In this document: positions 7,185 through 16,165 of the stretch, in pieces
How the letters are laid out: each line of letters starts with the position of its first letter
How positions within the stretch are numbered: position 1 is the stretch's first letter
Assembly: GCA_019637395.1 (NCBI GenBank)
Contig: JAHBVR010000032.1
Location: 1-45,069, forward strand
DNA: 45,069 nucleotides
Direction: 5' to 3'
Origin: Vulcanimicrobiota bacterium
GTDB lineage: Bacteria > Vulcanimicrobiota > Xenobia > Xenobiales > JADMJV01
Notes under the pieces: model-generated
Told to the model about the DNA's origin: nothing
Database searches by the model: none
What the model saw: only the letters and a program-made list of their open reading frames with translations
Program-made: the position numbers and the translations under genes

Positions 7185-8072
7185 ATGTGCAAACAGCAAC
7201 TACGGGTTTTCTTTCTCGTCCTGGCTCTTTTTGTAAGCGCCCTCGCTTTACCGGAAAAGAGTGGCTACCTGAACGACTACGCCCACGTGCTGGGCTCCGA
7301 CCAAACGCGCTCTCAACTGCAGGCGAATTTGCAGTCCTGGAACGCCTCCGGAAAATCGCGTCTGTTCGTGGTCACCATCGAAAACTTAGAAAAATATAAA
7401 CTCAAGGACATAAATTCAACAACTCAAACCTGGTTCCAACACTGGGGATTGGGCCAAAAGGACGTGTTGCTGTTGGTCTCCGCCGGCGAGCGCCAGGCCG
7501 GTGTGGAGTTAGGCTCCGGCTGGACGAAAGGCGAGCAGGCCCGGGCCGATCGGATTCTTGAGGATACGGTCAAACCTCTGTGCGCCAGCGGGGACGCGTC
7601 CGCAGCCGTGGTTCAGGGGAGTTACGCTCTGCACACGCTGGCTCCGGAGGCGTCCCAGCCCGCCCCTCAGCCGACGCGCCAACCGGCGGCGGCCCGGCCC
7701 ACCCCCAAGAAGGGACTGGCCTACTATCTGTCCTTCTCGGCCTTTTCCTGGCCGGTGACTTTAGGGCTTTTCCTGCTGGGGACCGGCGTAGCCGGGGTGG
7801 GACTGCTCGGTTCTCGTCCGGGAATGGTTGCCCTGGGAGCGTTAATCTTCCTGGGGACGGCCCTTTCCGGCCTGGTGCTCATGGCCATGAAGCTAACCTT
7901 CCTGTTCGGCCTGGCCATCCTGGGCTTCATGTTCCTGCTCTTTTTCATGAAAATCGCAGCCTCCGGCAGAAACGACGACTGCCATCGCCACCATCACTGC
8001 CACGATGATGATTCCAGCGGACACCTGCTGGGCGCGCTGCTCTCCTGGATGTTCAGCAGCCGGCGCCGCTAG
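7185..8072 (+). CDS. TPM-domain membrane protein with a His/Asp-rich tail
   Basis: A 295-residue protein from ATG 7185; an in-frame TTG at 7143 would bury the signal peptide, and the AGGAG at 7162-7166 is farther than usual. Residues 1-20 form a Sec signal peptide ending near ALA. The TPM domain follows (about 22-150), with GYLNDYAHVL and a DVLLLVS strand, as in the TPM/Psb32 family implicated in photosystem repair or as extracytoplasmic phosphatases. A Pro/Ala linker leads to three hydrophobic helices (about 180-265). The last 25 residues are rich in His, Asp and Cys (CHRHHHCHDDD), a possible metal-binding tail. It runs convergently into trpG with a 20-bp overlap. Confidence 0.85.
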   Translation: MCKQQLRVFFLVLALFVSALALPEKSGYLNDYAHVLGSDQTRSQLQANLQSWNASGKSRLFVVTIENLEKYKLKDINSTTQTWFQHWGLGQKDVLLLVSAGERQAGVELGSGWTKGEQARADRILEDTVKPLCASGDASAAVVQGSYALHTLAPEASQPAPQPTRQPAAARPTPKKGLAYYLSFSAFSWPVTLGLFLLGTGVAGVGLLGSRPGMVALGALIFLGTALSGLVLMAMKLTFLFGLAILGFMFLLFFMKIAASGRNDDCHRHHHCHDDDSSGHLLGALLSWMFSSRRR

Positions 8073-8628
8073 GCACGTCCAGGAAATTGCGCAGCAGCCG
8101 GCTGCCTTCCGGAGTGAGGATCGACTCGGGGTGGAACTGCACCCCGAAGTGCGGTCGCTCGCGATGCTGCAGCCCCATGATTTCGCCATCGGAAGTCCAG
8201 GCGGTGACCACTAACTCGGGCGGCAAGCTATCTTCGCGCACGATCAGCGAGTGATAGCGGGTGGCCTGGAAGGGATTGGAAACCCCCTGAAAGAGCTGCG
8301 ATTGGTCGTGGTAGACCTTGCTGACCTTGCCGTGCAGGCGCCGTTCCGCCTGCACCACTTCAGCGCGGTAGGCGGCTCCCAACGCCTGATGCCCGAGGCA
8401 AACTCCCAGCACCGGTACCGTTTCGCCAAAAACTCCCATGGAAACGCCGGCCCCTTCGGGGCGGCCCGGGCCGGGCGAAACCACCACTCGCTCAGCCCCT
8501 AACGAACGAATCTCGGCCAGGGTCAGTTCGTCATTGCGGCGCACCTGAATCTCGCCGGCTTCCAGTTGTCCCAGCAGTTGCACCAGGTTGTAGGTAAAAG
8601 AATCGTAGTTGTCCAGCACCAGAATCAT
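8053..8628 (-). CDS. trpG: Anthranilate synthase component II (glutamine amidotransferase)
   Basis: A 191-residue class I glutamine amidotransferase that supplies ammonia to TrpE for anthranilate synthesis. The oxyanion element SPGPG is at 51-55, the nucleophile C77 in GVCLGHQ, and H166 and E168 in QFHPES complete the triad. The start overlaps the trpE stop by 4 bp. Such subunits can also serve 4-amino-4-deoxychorismate synthase (PabA). The pairing with a TrpE carrying the feedback motif favours trpG, though a shared role is possible. Last gene of the long grpE-to-trpG run. Confidence 0.93.
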   Translation of the reverse strand: MILVLDNYDSFTYNLVQLLGQLEAGEIQVRRNDELTLAEIRSLGAERVVVSPGPGRPEGAGVSMGVFGETVPVLGVCLGHQALGAAYRAEVVQAERRLHGKVSKVYHDQSQLFQGVSNPFQATRYHSLIVREDSLPPELVVTAWTSDGEIMGLQHRERPHFGVQFHPESILTPEGSRLLRNFLDVPSGAGC

Positions 8629-10097
8629 TGCTCACCTCCATGCAACCAGCCGCCTTCGGCCATCTCGACGGCGCTGCGCAAACCGGCTAGCTTGGCCAGC
8701 GTTTCCTCATACTCTTTGGCCGGCTCCGAGTCGGCCACGATTCCGGCGCCGGCTTGCAGATACAGGTCGTTGCCGCGCTTGAGCATGGTGCGAATGGTGA
8801 TGCAGGTATTGACGTCACCGGAAAAACTGAAGACGCCCACCGCTCCCGCGTAGATTCCCCGGCGCGTCGGCTCCATTTCGTCGAGCAACTGCATGGCCCG
8901 CAACTTGGGAGCTCCACTCACGGTGCCGGCCGGAAAAGCGGAGCGAATCAAGTCATAGCCATCCTGGCCCGGGCTCAGCTCGCTCTCCACCCGGGAGACG
9001 ATATGCATGACGTGAGAGAAGCGCTCCACCTGCATAAACTGGGGAACTTCCACGCTACCATAGCGCGAGACCCGCCCCAGGTCATTGCGCCCCAGGTCGA
9101 CCAGCATGACGTGCTCAGCCCGCTCCTTGGGATCTTCCAGCAACTCGACTTCCAGGGCTTCGTCGGCCTTGTCATCGCTTCCGCGCGGGCGCGTGCCCGC
9201 GATGGGTCGGGTGGTGCAACGCTGACCCTCAAGGCGCACCAGCATTTCCGGAGAGGCACCGATGAGCTGGTATTCGCCAAAGTCGAGCAACACCATGTAA
9301 GGGCTGGGATTGCACAGACGCAAGGCTCTATACAGAGAAACAGCGTCGCACGAAGTGGTGCGGTGCAGGCGCTGGGATAGCACCATCTGGAAGACTTCAC
9401 CCTGGGCGATGGCCTCTTGGGCGCGCACCACGGCTGCTTCGAAGTCCGCGCGGGTGCGGTTGAAACTCTCCTGCCCGGCCATTTTGGGCTGCGCCTGGGG
9501 CGGCTCCAAGGGCAAGGAGAGGCGCCGGCGCATTTCCTGAAGGCGCTGCTGAGCCAGCCGGTATTCGTTCTCGGGCCCCCGTTCGGGATAGGTGGCCACG
9601 TAAAGAAACATGCGCTGGCGGGCGTGGTCGAAGACCACGCCTTCGCGCGACAGGAGGAAATGGGCTTCCGGCAAGCCCAGGTCGTCGAGTGGACCTTCAC
9701 CCAGAGGCTGCCACTGGCGAATGGCGTCATAGCTCAGATAGCCTACCGCGCCACCCCAAAAGCTGGGCAGTCCCTGAGCCTTTACCTGATGCATGGGAGC
9801 CATCAGAGAGCGCAACCATTCCAGCGCATCCCGCTCTCCCCGAGGCTCGACTCCTTTGGCCGTCTCGACCTGACCTTTATCACAGCGCAGCAGAAAGGTC
9901 GGAGAAGTCCCCAGAATCGAGTAACGTCCGACCACTTCGCCGCGCTCCACGCTTTCCAGTAGATAAGCCGGACCCTCCTGGCGCAGCTTGAGAAAGACCG
10001 AAAGCGGCGTCTCCAAATCGGCGGGCAGCTCGCACCAACAAGGGACCACCGGTTGGGATGCAGCCGCGGCTAAATACTCATCGAGACAAGGCGTCAT
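8625..10097 (-). CDS. trpE: Anthranilate synthase component I
   Basis: A 490-residue chorismate-using enzyme that makes anthranilate with TrpG, the first step of tryptophan synthesis. The N-terminal LLES motif (46-49) is the tryptophan feedback-binding element of TrpE and distinguishes it from many PabB proteins. The chorismate-binding domain has GASPEMLVR, RPIAGTRPRG, HVMHIVSRVE, AGTVSGAPKLRAM and a C-terminal GAGIVADSEP. Start ATG 10097 has GGAGG 5 bp upstream. It lies 13 bp after rsmE in the same direction, so it is probably transcribed with the chaperone operon. No other trp genes are in the window. Confidence 0.95.
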   Translation of the reverse strand: MTPCLDEYLAAAASQPVVPCWCELPADLETPLSVFLKLRQEGPAYLLESVERGEVVGRYSILGTSPTFLLRCDKGQVETAKGVEPRGERDALEWLRSLMAPMHQVKAQGLPSFWGGAVGYLSYDAIRQWQPLGEGPLDDLGLPEAHFLLSREGVVFDHARQRMFLYVATYPERGPENEYRLAQQRLQEMRRRLSLPLEPPQAQPKMAGQESFNRTRADFEAAVVRAQEAIAQGEVFQMVLSQRLHRTTSCDAVSLYRALRLCNPSPYMVLLDFGEYQLIGASPEMLVRLEGQRCTTRPIAGTRPRGSDDKADEALEVELLEDPKERAEHVMLVDLGRNDLGRVSRYGSVEVPQFMQVERFSHVMHIVSRVESELSPGQDGYDLIRSAFPAGTVSGAPKLRAMQLLDEMEPTRRGIYAGAVGVFSFSGDVNTCITIRTMLKRGNDLYLQAGAGIVADSEPAKEYEETLAKLAGLRSAVEMAEGGWLHGGEQ

Positions 10098-10110
10098 TCA
10101 GACCTCCAGA

Positions 10111-10809
10111 TCAGTGCAGAGAAAGCACGGCCCCCACCAGGGCGGCCGTCTCGACCCGCAGGTTGCGCGGGCCCAACGACCAGCAATGCCAGCCGCGCCC
10201 ACTGGCCATGGAGACCTCGGCGTTGGTGAACCCGCCTTCGGGCCCCACGGCTACGTGGCTGTATTCAAACGGAGAGGGCGCCGGGGCCGCCGTTTGGTGC
10301 AGCAGGCAACCCTCGCCGTGAGCTTGCAAAAACTGCACCAAACGAACGGGAACGGCGACACGCAACGGACTTCCTCTTCCGGCTAATTGAGAAGCTTCGG
10401 TGGCCACGCGGCGCCAGCGCTGCAGTTTGGGCTCGCTGATCTGGCGCACGTTGGTGCGCTCGGTCAGCAGCGGCGTGACCGAAACGACGCCCAATTCCGC
10501 CAGTTGTTCCAGCATGCGTTCAAAGCGCTCCCCGCTGATGGGCGCCACACCAATATGTAGGGAATGGGCATGCTCGGCTTTGTTGGGCTGACAGGAGCCC
10601 AATTCCACCCACACCTGCTGCTGCCGACCCGACCCTCGCGGGGGCAGCAGAGTGGCGCGATAGTCGTTACCCTGGCCATCGCAGACAGTGATGATCTGGC
10701 CCACGTTGAGGCGCAACACCCGCATCAAGTGATGGGAAGCCGACGGATCGAGGGCCAGTTTCTGACCTTCCTGCAAGGGCGGATCCACGTAAACGCGGGG
10801 ATTGTTCAC
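10111..10809 (-). CDS. rsmE: 16S rRNA m3U1498 methyltransferase
   Basis: A 232-residue SPOUT methyltransferase that methylates N3 of U1498 in 16S rRNA. GTG 10809 is chosen over the in-frame ATG 10839 because it overlaps the prmA stop as GTGA, has GGGAG 8 bp upstream and gives the usual RsmE N-terminus (PRVYVDPPL). The PUA-like N-terminal part carries HHLMRVLRL. The knotted SAM-binding C-terminus carries GPEGGFTNAEV and LGPRNLRVETAAL. It follows prmA, an order conserved in many Firmicutes and related phyla. Confidence 0.94.
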   Translation of the reverse strand: MNNPRVYVDPPLQEGQKLALDPSASHHLMRVLRLNVGQIITVCDGQGNDYRATLLPPRGSGRQQQVWVELGSCQPNKAEHAHSLHIGVAPISGERFERMLEQLAELGVVSVTPLLTERTNVRQISEPKLQRWRRVATEASQLAGRGSPLRVAVPVRLVQFLQAHGEGCLLHQTAAPAPSPFEYSHVAVGPEGGFTNAEVSMASGRGWHCWSLGPRNLRVETAALVGAVLSLH

Positions 10810-11654
10810 AGAGGGCGCTCCCACAACAGGCTGGCCCATTCCTCGCGCTCTTTGTCGGACTTCAAGACCAAACCGGCCGCCGTGAGCGCCGCGATAACTT
10901 CGCCTTTGCGCTCGCAGATGATGCCGCCGCAGATCAACAAACCACCCGGAGCCAGGCAGGCAAACAGGTCGGCGGCCATTTCCTTCAACAAAGAGGCAAT
11001 CAAATTGGCCGTCACCAGCGCAAAACCGCCGGCCGGAGCTTGCGAAGCCAGTTCGACGCGAATATCAGCGCCATTGATGAGAACATTCTCGCGAGCCACT
11101 TTGACGGCGACCGGATCGTTGTCCACCGCCAAAATATCGGTGACGCCCAGCTTCTGGGCGGCGATGGCCAGGATGCCCGAACCGGTGCCCAGGTCGAGCA
11201 TCGGCTGGCGCGGCGCGACTTCTTCGAGAAACTCCAGACACAGCCGGGTGCTCCAATGATACCCGGTCCCAAAGGCGCTGCCTGGGTCGAGAATGACCAC
11301 TCGCTGCTCGGGCCGAGGAGTGAACTTTTCCCAGGAGGGACAGATGACCAATTGCCGGCCGACTTCGAGCGGATGATAAAACTGCTTCCAGTTCTCGGCC
11401 CAATCCTCGTCACGCACCTGGCCGCCGGTGGTCACCTGGACCCCTGCGATCGAGCTCTGCAGCATGGTCAGGCGTTCCTGCCAGCCGGGTTCCTGAGGTA
11501 GATAGAGCAGATAGCCGAAGCCTTGAGCCGGCTGCTCATCCACCCACCCGGGAAAACCTTGCGACTGCAGCGCCACTTCGACGAAGGAAACCAGCTCGGC
11601 CGGTCCGCTGACGCGAACCTCAAGCCAGTCGACTGAGGTCAATGCCCCCCCCAA
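10806..11654 (-). CDS. prmA: Ribosomal protein L11 methyltransferase
   Basis: A 282-residue SAM-dependent methyltransferase that trimethylates ribosomal protein L11. Typical PrmA features are the DEDWAENWKQFYHPL segment, GSAFGTGYHWSTRLCLEFLE, motif I LDLGTGSGILAIAA (about 153-166) and the DNDPVAV acidic strand. The start is TTG 11654, with AAGGA 6 bp upstream, overlapping dnaJ by 16 bp. A second TTG at 11642 overlaps the dnaJ stop by 4 bp and cannot be excluded. It sits between dnaJ and rsmE, the usual location in this operon type. Confidence 0.94.
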   Translation of the reverse strand: MGGALTSVDWLEVRVSGPAELVSFVEVALQSQGFPGWVDEQPAQGFGYLLYLPQEPGWQERLTMLQSSIAGVQVTTGGQVRDEDWAENWKQFYHPLEVGRQLVICPSWEKFTPRPEQRVVILDPGSAFGTGYHWSTRLCLEFLEEVAPRQPMLDLGTGSGILAIAAQKLGVTDILAVDNDPVAVKVARENVLINGADIRVELASQAPAGGFALVTANLIASLLKEMAADLFACLAPGGLLICGGIICERKGEVIAALTAAGLVLKSDKEREEWASLLWERPL

Positions 11655-12778
11655 AGAGCGTCCTTGATTTTATCAAAGAGGCTGGCCGGTTCGGCCTCTT
11701 GGGAACCGGCCTCGGCAAACTCTTTGAGCAGTTTCTTCTGCTTGGAATTGAGTTTGGTGGGTACGATGACTTCCACCATGACGTTCAGGTCACCGCGGCT
11801 GCTGCGGTCCAGTTTGGGCATGCCCTTGCCCTTGAAGCGAAAGACGGTGCCGTTCTGGGTGCCGGCCGGAATTTTCAGCGTTTCGGTCTGACCCAGCAGC
11901 ACTTCGACCGTGACCTCGCCGCCCAGGGCGGCGTCGGTAAAATAGATGGATTTCTTGGTGAAAAGATCGTTACCGCGCCGTTCCACGGTCTTGTGCGCTT
12001 CGACCTCGATGGCCAGGTAGAGGTCGCCTGAAGGGCCGCCCAGGTTACCGGGAGCGCCTTCGCCGGGCATGCGAATCAACTTGCCGGTGTCGATACCGGC
12101 CGGAACTTTGACCTGCAGAGCCCGCTTTTTCTCCACGCTGCCGCGGCCCTGGCATTCAGGACACGGCTTCTTGAGGGTGCGCCCGCGACCCTGACAGGCG
12201 CCGCAGGGAACCACCTGGGTCAACTGGCCGAAAGGCGTGCGCACCTGCTGGTGCAACTGGCCGGTGCCGTGGCAAGTGCTGCAGTTGGCGAAACCATCCG
12301 CCTCCAGCGTCTGTTTGCCGTCACATTTGGAGCAGCTGACATCGGAGGTCAGCTCCACTTCCTTGGTGACCCCCTGGAAGGCTTCTTCCAGCGTCAGGCG
12401 CATCCCCATGCGGTAATCGGCGCCCCGCGAGGGGCGGGATTGCTGGCGCCGTCCGCCGCCACCGCCCAGGTCGAAGAGCGATTCGAAAAGATCGCCGAAG
12501 CCACCGAAACCACCAAAGCCGCCACCGAAACCACCGCCGGGATCCCCCTGGTTGGCGCCCGGAGCATGCCCGTAACGGTCGTAGTAGGCTTTCCTCTCGT
12601 CGTCACTGAGGACCGAATAAGCCTCATTGATCTCGCCAAATTTGATCTCGGCGGCCGCTTTGTCTTCGGCTACGTCGGGATGGTTCTCGCGAGCAAGACG
12701 CTTGAAGGCGCGCTTAATTTCACTCTTATCGGCATCGCGCGCGACGCCGAGAATCTGATAATAATCTTTCTGACTCAT
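11639..12778 (-). CDS. dnaJ: Chaperone protein DnaJ (Hsp40, type I)
   Basis: A 379-residue co-chaperone that stimulates DnaK ATPase. The J domain (1-70) holds the HPD motif at 33-35. It is followed by a Gly/Phe-rich linker (about 75-115) and a zinc domain with four Cys repeats: CSKCDGKQ, CSTCHGTG, CGACQGRG and CPECQGRG. The first repeat lacks its last Gly. The two C-terminal substrate-binding beta domains complete the type I layout. The ATG is preceded by GGAGG. It lies 90 bp after dnaK in the same operon. Confidence 0.97.
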   Translation of the reverse strand: MSQKDYYQILGVARDADKSEIKRAFKRLARENHPDVAEDKAAAEIKFGEINEAYSVLSDDERKAYYDRYGHAPGANQGDPGGGFGGGFGGFGGFGDLFESLFDLGGGGGRRQQSRPSRGADYRMGMRLTLEEAFQGVTKEVELTSDVSCSKCDGKQTLEADGFANCSTCHGTGQLHQQVRTPFGQLTQVVPCGACQGRGRTLKKPCPECQGRGSVEKKRALQVKVPAGIDTGKLIRMPGEGAPGNLGGPSGDLYLAIEVEAHKTVERRGNDLFTKKSIYFTDAALGGEVTVEVLLGQTETLKIPAGTQNGTVFRFKGKGMPKLDRSSRGDLNVMVEVIVPTKLNSKQKKLLKEFAEAGSQEAEPASLFDKIKDALWGGH

Positions 12779-12868
12779 GGGGCCCTCCGGGGGCTTGAAG
12801 CTTTGACGGCAACCCCCCGCCGCTCCTCGTCTGCACGAGACTCTTGCTTGGGGTCTGCGTCAAAGCTC

Positions 12869-14758
12869 CTATTGCTGGAACCACCCGAACAGATCCTGGT
12901 CGCTGGGCTCCTCGGCGCCGCCTTCGGCCCCGGCCTCCCCACCGCCCTCAGCGCCGCGAGTCGGAGTGGTCGGGGCATAACCCGATTTCCTGGCTGCGTC
13001 CGCCGCCTTCTCGCCACCCACCGACATATAAGCTTCGGTGGAGACGGCGTACATAGCGTCCTGTAGAACCTTGGTGTCTTCCTTGATTTTTTCAGTATCG
13101 TAGGTTTGCAGTGAACCACGCAAGCGCTCGATGGCGTCACGCAGTCGTTTCTGCTGTTCAAAACTCATTTGCTCGCCCAGTTCGCGCAACTGGCGCTCGG
13201 CCGTATCCAACTCGATATTGGCTTTATTACGGGCCTGCGATTCGGTACGCCGCTTGGCGTCTTCTTCGGCGTAGATGGCCGCGTCCTTGACCATCGCGTT
13301 GATTTCCTCTTGTGTGAGGTTGGTCGGCGACTGAATGACGATTTTTTGCTTGTTATTGGTAGCCAGGTCTTTAGCGGCCACGTTGACGATGCCGTTCACG
13401 TCGATGTCGAAGGTAACCTCGATCTGTGGCACGCCGCGCGGCGCCGGCGGGATATTACGCAGCTCGAAGCGGCCCAGCGATTTATTATGGGCGGCCAATT
13501 CGCGTTCGCCTTGCAGCACGTGCACTTCGACCACCGTCTGACCGTCGGCGGCGGTGGTAAACACACGCGTCTTGGCCACGGGAATCTGCGTGTTGCGCTC
13601 GATCAGTTTGGTGAACACGCCGCCCACCGTTTCGATGCCCAGCGACAGCGAGGTGACGTCGAGCAACACCATGTCCTTGACCTCGCCCGAGAGCACCGCG
13701 CCCTGCACGGCCGCGCCCAAAGCCACAACCTTATCCGGGTCGATTTCCTTGGATGGCTCGATGCCGAACAAACTGCGGACCTTGTCCTGGATGGCCGGCA
13801 TGCGGGTGGAGCCGCCCACCAGCAGGACCTTATCGATTTCCGATTTGGACATGCCGGCGTCTTCCAGGGCCGTGAGGGCCGGCTCCACCGTTTTCTCCAC
13901 CAGGTCGTGAGTCAATTCCTGAAACTTGGAACGAGACAACTCCACGTCCAGATGCTTGGGACCGGAGGCGTCGGCGGCGATGAAGGGCAGCTTGATATGC
14001 GTGCTGGTTTCCTGCGAAAGGCGGATCTTGGCTTGCTCGGAGGCTTCCTTGAGGCGCTGCATGGCCACGCGGTCGGTGCGCAAATCGATCTGGAACTGCT
14101 TTTTGAACTCTTCCACCAACCAGTCCATGATGCGCTGGTCCCAGTCGTCGCCGCCCAAACGGTTGTTGCCGGCCGTAGCTTTGACTTGAAAGACGCCGCC
14201 GCCCAGATCGAGGACGCTGACATCGAAGGTGCCGCCGCCGAGGTCCCAAACCAGCACGGTTTCTTGCTTCTCGGTCTTGTCCAGACCGTAGGCCAGACAA
14301 CTGGCGGTGGGCTCATTGATGATACGGACGACTTCCAGGCCGGCGATGGCGCCGGCGTCCTTGGTGGCCTGGCGCTCCGAGTCGTTGAAGTAGGCCGGAA
14401 CGGTGATGACGGCTTTCTCCACCGGGAAGCCCAGGTAGGCTTCGGCGTCGGCCTTCACCTTCTGCAAAATCATGGCGGAAATTTCTTGCGGGGAGTGGGA
14501 CTTTTCGTCGCAGGTAAAACGGAAATCAGTGCCCATGTGGCGCTTGACCGAAATAATAGTACGCTCTGGATTGGAAATCGCCTGGCGCTTCGCGACCGAG
14601 CCGACGAGACGTTCGCCCGAGCGCGAGAAACCTACTACCGACGGGAAAAGATAGTCTCCCTCAGCACTAGGGATAGCGATGGGCTGACCGCCCTCGACGA
14701 TCGAAATGAGACTATTCGTAGTTCCCAGGTCGATGCCGACGATTTTACTGCTACTCAC
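12869..14758 (-). CDS. dnaK: Chaperone protein DnaK (Hsp70)
   Basis: A 629-residue Hsp70. The start is GTG 14758 with GGAGG about 12 bp upstream. The ATPase domain begins with GIDLGTTNS (8-16) and has the phosphate-2 motif [19 protein letters not shown] and [10 protein letters not shown]. The substrate-binding domain starts near 390 ([16 protein letters not shown]). The C-terminal tail is Gly/Ala/Glu-rich and ends with an unusual DLFGWFQQ in place of the acidic tail common in proteobacterial DnaK. A 13-bp hairpin lies in the leader just upstream. It works with DnaJ and GrpE encoded beside it. Confidence 0.98.
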   Translation of the reverse strand: MSSSKIVGIDLGTTNSLISIVEGGQPIAIPSAEGDYLFPSVVGFSRSGERLVGSVAKRQAISNPERTIISVKRHMGTDFRFTCDEKSHSPQEISAMILQKVKADAEAYLGFPVEKAVITVPAYFNDSERQATKDAGAIAGLEVVRIINEPTASCLAYGLDKTEKQETVLVWDLGGGTFDVSVLDLGGGVFQVKATAGNNRLGGDDWDQRIMDWLVEEFKKQFQIDLRTDRVAMQRLKEASEQAKIRLSQETSTHIKLPFIAADASGPKHLDVELSRSKFQELTHDLVEKTVEPALTALEDAGMSKSEIDKVLLVGGSTRMPAIQDKVRSLFGIEPSKEIDPDKVVALGAAVQGAVLSGEVKDMVLLDVTSLSLGIETVGGVFTKLIERNTQIPVAKTRVFTTAADGQTVVEVHVLQGERELAAHNKSLGRFELRNIPPAPRGVPQIEVTFDIDVNGIVNVAAKDLATNNKQKIVIQSPTNLTQEEINAMVKDAAIYAEEDAKRRTESQARNKANIELDTAERQLRELGEQMSFEQQKRLRDAIERLRGSLQTYDTEKIKEDTKVLQDAMYAVSTEAYMSVGGEKAADAARKSGYAPTTPTRGAEGGGEAGAEGGAEEPSDQDLFGWFQQ

Positions 14759-14782
14759 GACTTGTGCTTCCTCCTCGCACCT

Positions 14783-14816
14783 GGAACCCCGGATTCTGTG
14801 AAAATCCGGTGGTTCC
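14783..14816 (-). promoter_or_regulatory. Hairpin in the grpE-dnaK intergenic leader
   Basis: Arms at 14783-14795 and 14803-14816 pair over 13 bp with a single bulged base (14810) around a 7-base loop. It lies 25 bp before the dnaK start, inside the 169-bp gap after grpE. There is no T tract after it on the minus strand, so it does not look like a terminator; mRNA processing or stability is possible. The rest of the gap (14817-14927) shows no other clear signal. Confidence 0.5.
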
Positions 14817-14927
14817 GACCCAACACGTTTCCAGCTTTATCCCCGCCTTGACTGCTCGATCCGCCCAATTTCCTCGAAGTGGGCTTTGATCGTTATACCC
14901 GTTCGTTGCCAAACTTCGCTTCCCTTG

Positions 14928-16049
14928 TCAGCCCTCCGCCGCTTCCGGAGGAGGCTCGATGATACCGCTTGGATTGCGCGAAATGCGCACCATGGCGGGG
15001 CGAATCAACCGTTCACCCAGCCGGTAGCCGCGCTGCAACTCATCGTATACATGTTGGTCGGGCTTCTGATTGTTTTCCACCTCACCGACCGCCTCGTGAT
15101 AGCGGGGGTCGAAGACGCCGGACGTATCGACAGGCTCGAGGCCCTCGCCGGACATGGCGTCGAGGATCATGCCGTAAATCATGCCGTAACCCTGGACCAC
15201 CGAAGCCACGTCGGTCGCTCCCGCGCCGGTGCGCTGGGCCTGGTCGAAGGCGTCCAGGGCGGGCAGAAAACTGCCGAAGAACTTTTCCTTCTCGCGAAAC
15301 AACTTGATATCCAGGTCTTTCTGGGTGCGCTCGCGCATATTCTTGAAGTCGAGCAGGAGCTTCTCACGCTGTTCGTTGGCCTGGACCACCTCCAGCTCGA
15401 GCTTGGCGATCCTGGCTTCGGCTTCTTCGGAAATTCCGGTGGCCGCCTGCTTGGCCGGAGCGCCGGTGGCCTCGCTGACCGCCCCCATGGCCACGGCCGT
15501 GGCCAGTTCCAATTCGAGCTTGCCCACCTTACTGCGCTGCTGTTCGAAATCACGGCGAGCCTGCTCGGTTTGCTCGGAAAGCGAACGCGCCACCAGACGA
15601 TAAAAGCTGACCAGCGTCAGGGCATCGGCTCCCTCGTCCAGAGCTCGGGCCACACGGTTGCGCAAGTAGCTGAGCGGTTCCACCGCATGCACGATATCGC
15701 GCAATTCACGCAATTCGGCCTGGAGCCGCTCGGCCAGAGTGGATTCATTGGCGGCCTCGGAAGGTCTTTCCAGTTTTTCCACCTTGTCGGGGTCAGGAGA
15801 CGGAATGGGTGAGACGGCCGCGGGCACCGGTGGCTCCGGCGGCGGCTTCTCCGGCTCCGCCTGGGGAGTGGGAACGCTGAACAGATCCTCGTCGGCGGGC
15901 ACTTCGACCGAAGGAGCTCCGAGCAGGCCCTCGGAGGAACTCTCGGAGACCGCCGGCAGACTTTCAGACGAAGGGGTGACTTCCTTACTCTTCAGGAACG
16001 ACGCAGAAGGAGGCTTAATTTTTCTCGCCGGCTTTGCCTCTTCGCTCAA
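14928..16049 (-). CDS. grpE: Nucleotide exchange factor GrpE with a long N-terminal extension
   Basis: About 373 residues from TTG 16049 (GGGAGG 7 bp upstream; TTG 16064 is an alternative), roughly twice the usual 190-200. The first 100 residues are Pro/Ser/Glu-rich and low complexity. Residues 100-215 add helical coiled-coil sequence. The canonical GrpE begins near 215 (LLLDFKNMRERTQKDLD), continues with FLPALDAFDQA, GMIYGMILDAMSGEGLEPVD and FDPRYHEAVG, and ends with a beta domain (LQRGYRLGERLIRPAMV). GrpE releases ADP from DnaK. No hrcA gene or CIRCE element precedes it, and csaB is divergent 116 bp away. Confidence 0.92.
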   Translation of the reverse strand: MSEEAKPARKIKPPSASFLKSKEVTPSSESLPAVSESSSEGLLGAPSVEVPADEDLFSVPTPQAEPEKPPPEPPVPAAVSPIPSPDPDKVEKLERPSEAANESTLAERLQAELRELRDIVHAVEPLSYLRNRVARALDEGADALTLVSFYRLVARSLSEQTEQARRDFEQQRSKVGKLELELATAVAMGAVSEATGAPAKQAATGISEEAEARIAKLELEVVQANEQREKLLLDFKNMRERTQKDLDIKLFREKEKFFGSFLPALDAFDQAQRTGAGATDVASVVQGYGMIYGMILDAMSGEGLEPVDTSGVFDPRYHEAVGEVENNQKPDQHVYDELQRGYRLGERLIRPAMVRISRNPSGIIEPPPEAAEG

Positions 16050-16165
16050 ACCCAATCCTCCCAATCCGATCCTGCCGCCTGTGGGCGCGGGTTCGGATCT
16101 TCCGTCGACTTCCCCAGCCTCCTTCTTACGAAGGAAAAGTTCGAACAGACTCCAATAGCAGGCCG

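Noticed and set aside
10806-10839. ATG 10839 as the rsmE start
   Set aside because: GTG 10809 has a well-placed Shine-Dalgarno sequence, a 4-bp overlap with prmA and gives the normal RsmE N-terminus.
13169-14851. A 560-codon open frame on the plus strand opposite dnaK
   Set aside because: It is antisense to an unquestioned dnaK gene. Long antisense frames opposite dnaK are a known effect of G+C-rich codon use. No protein family is recognisable in it.
16050-16165. CIRCE operator before grpE
   Set aside because: No TTAGCACTC-n9-GAGTGCTAA-like dyad is found in the grpE-csaB gap.
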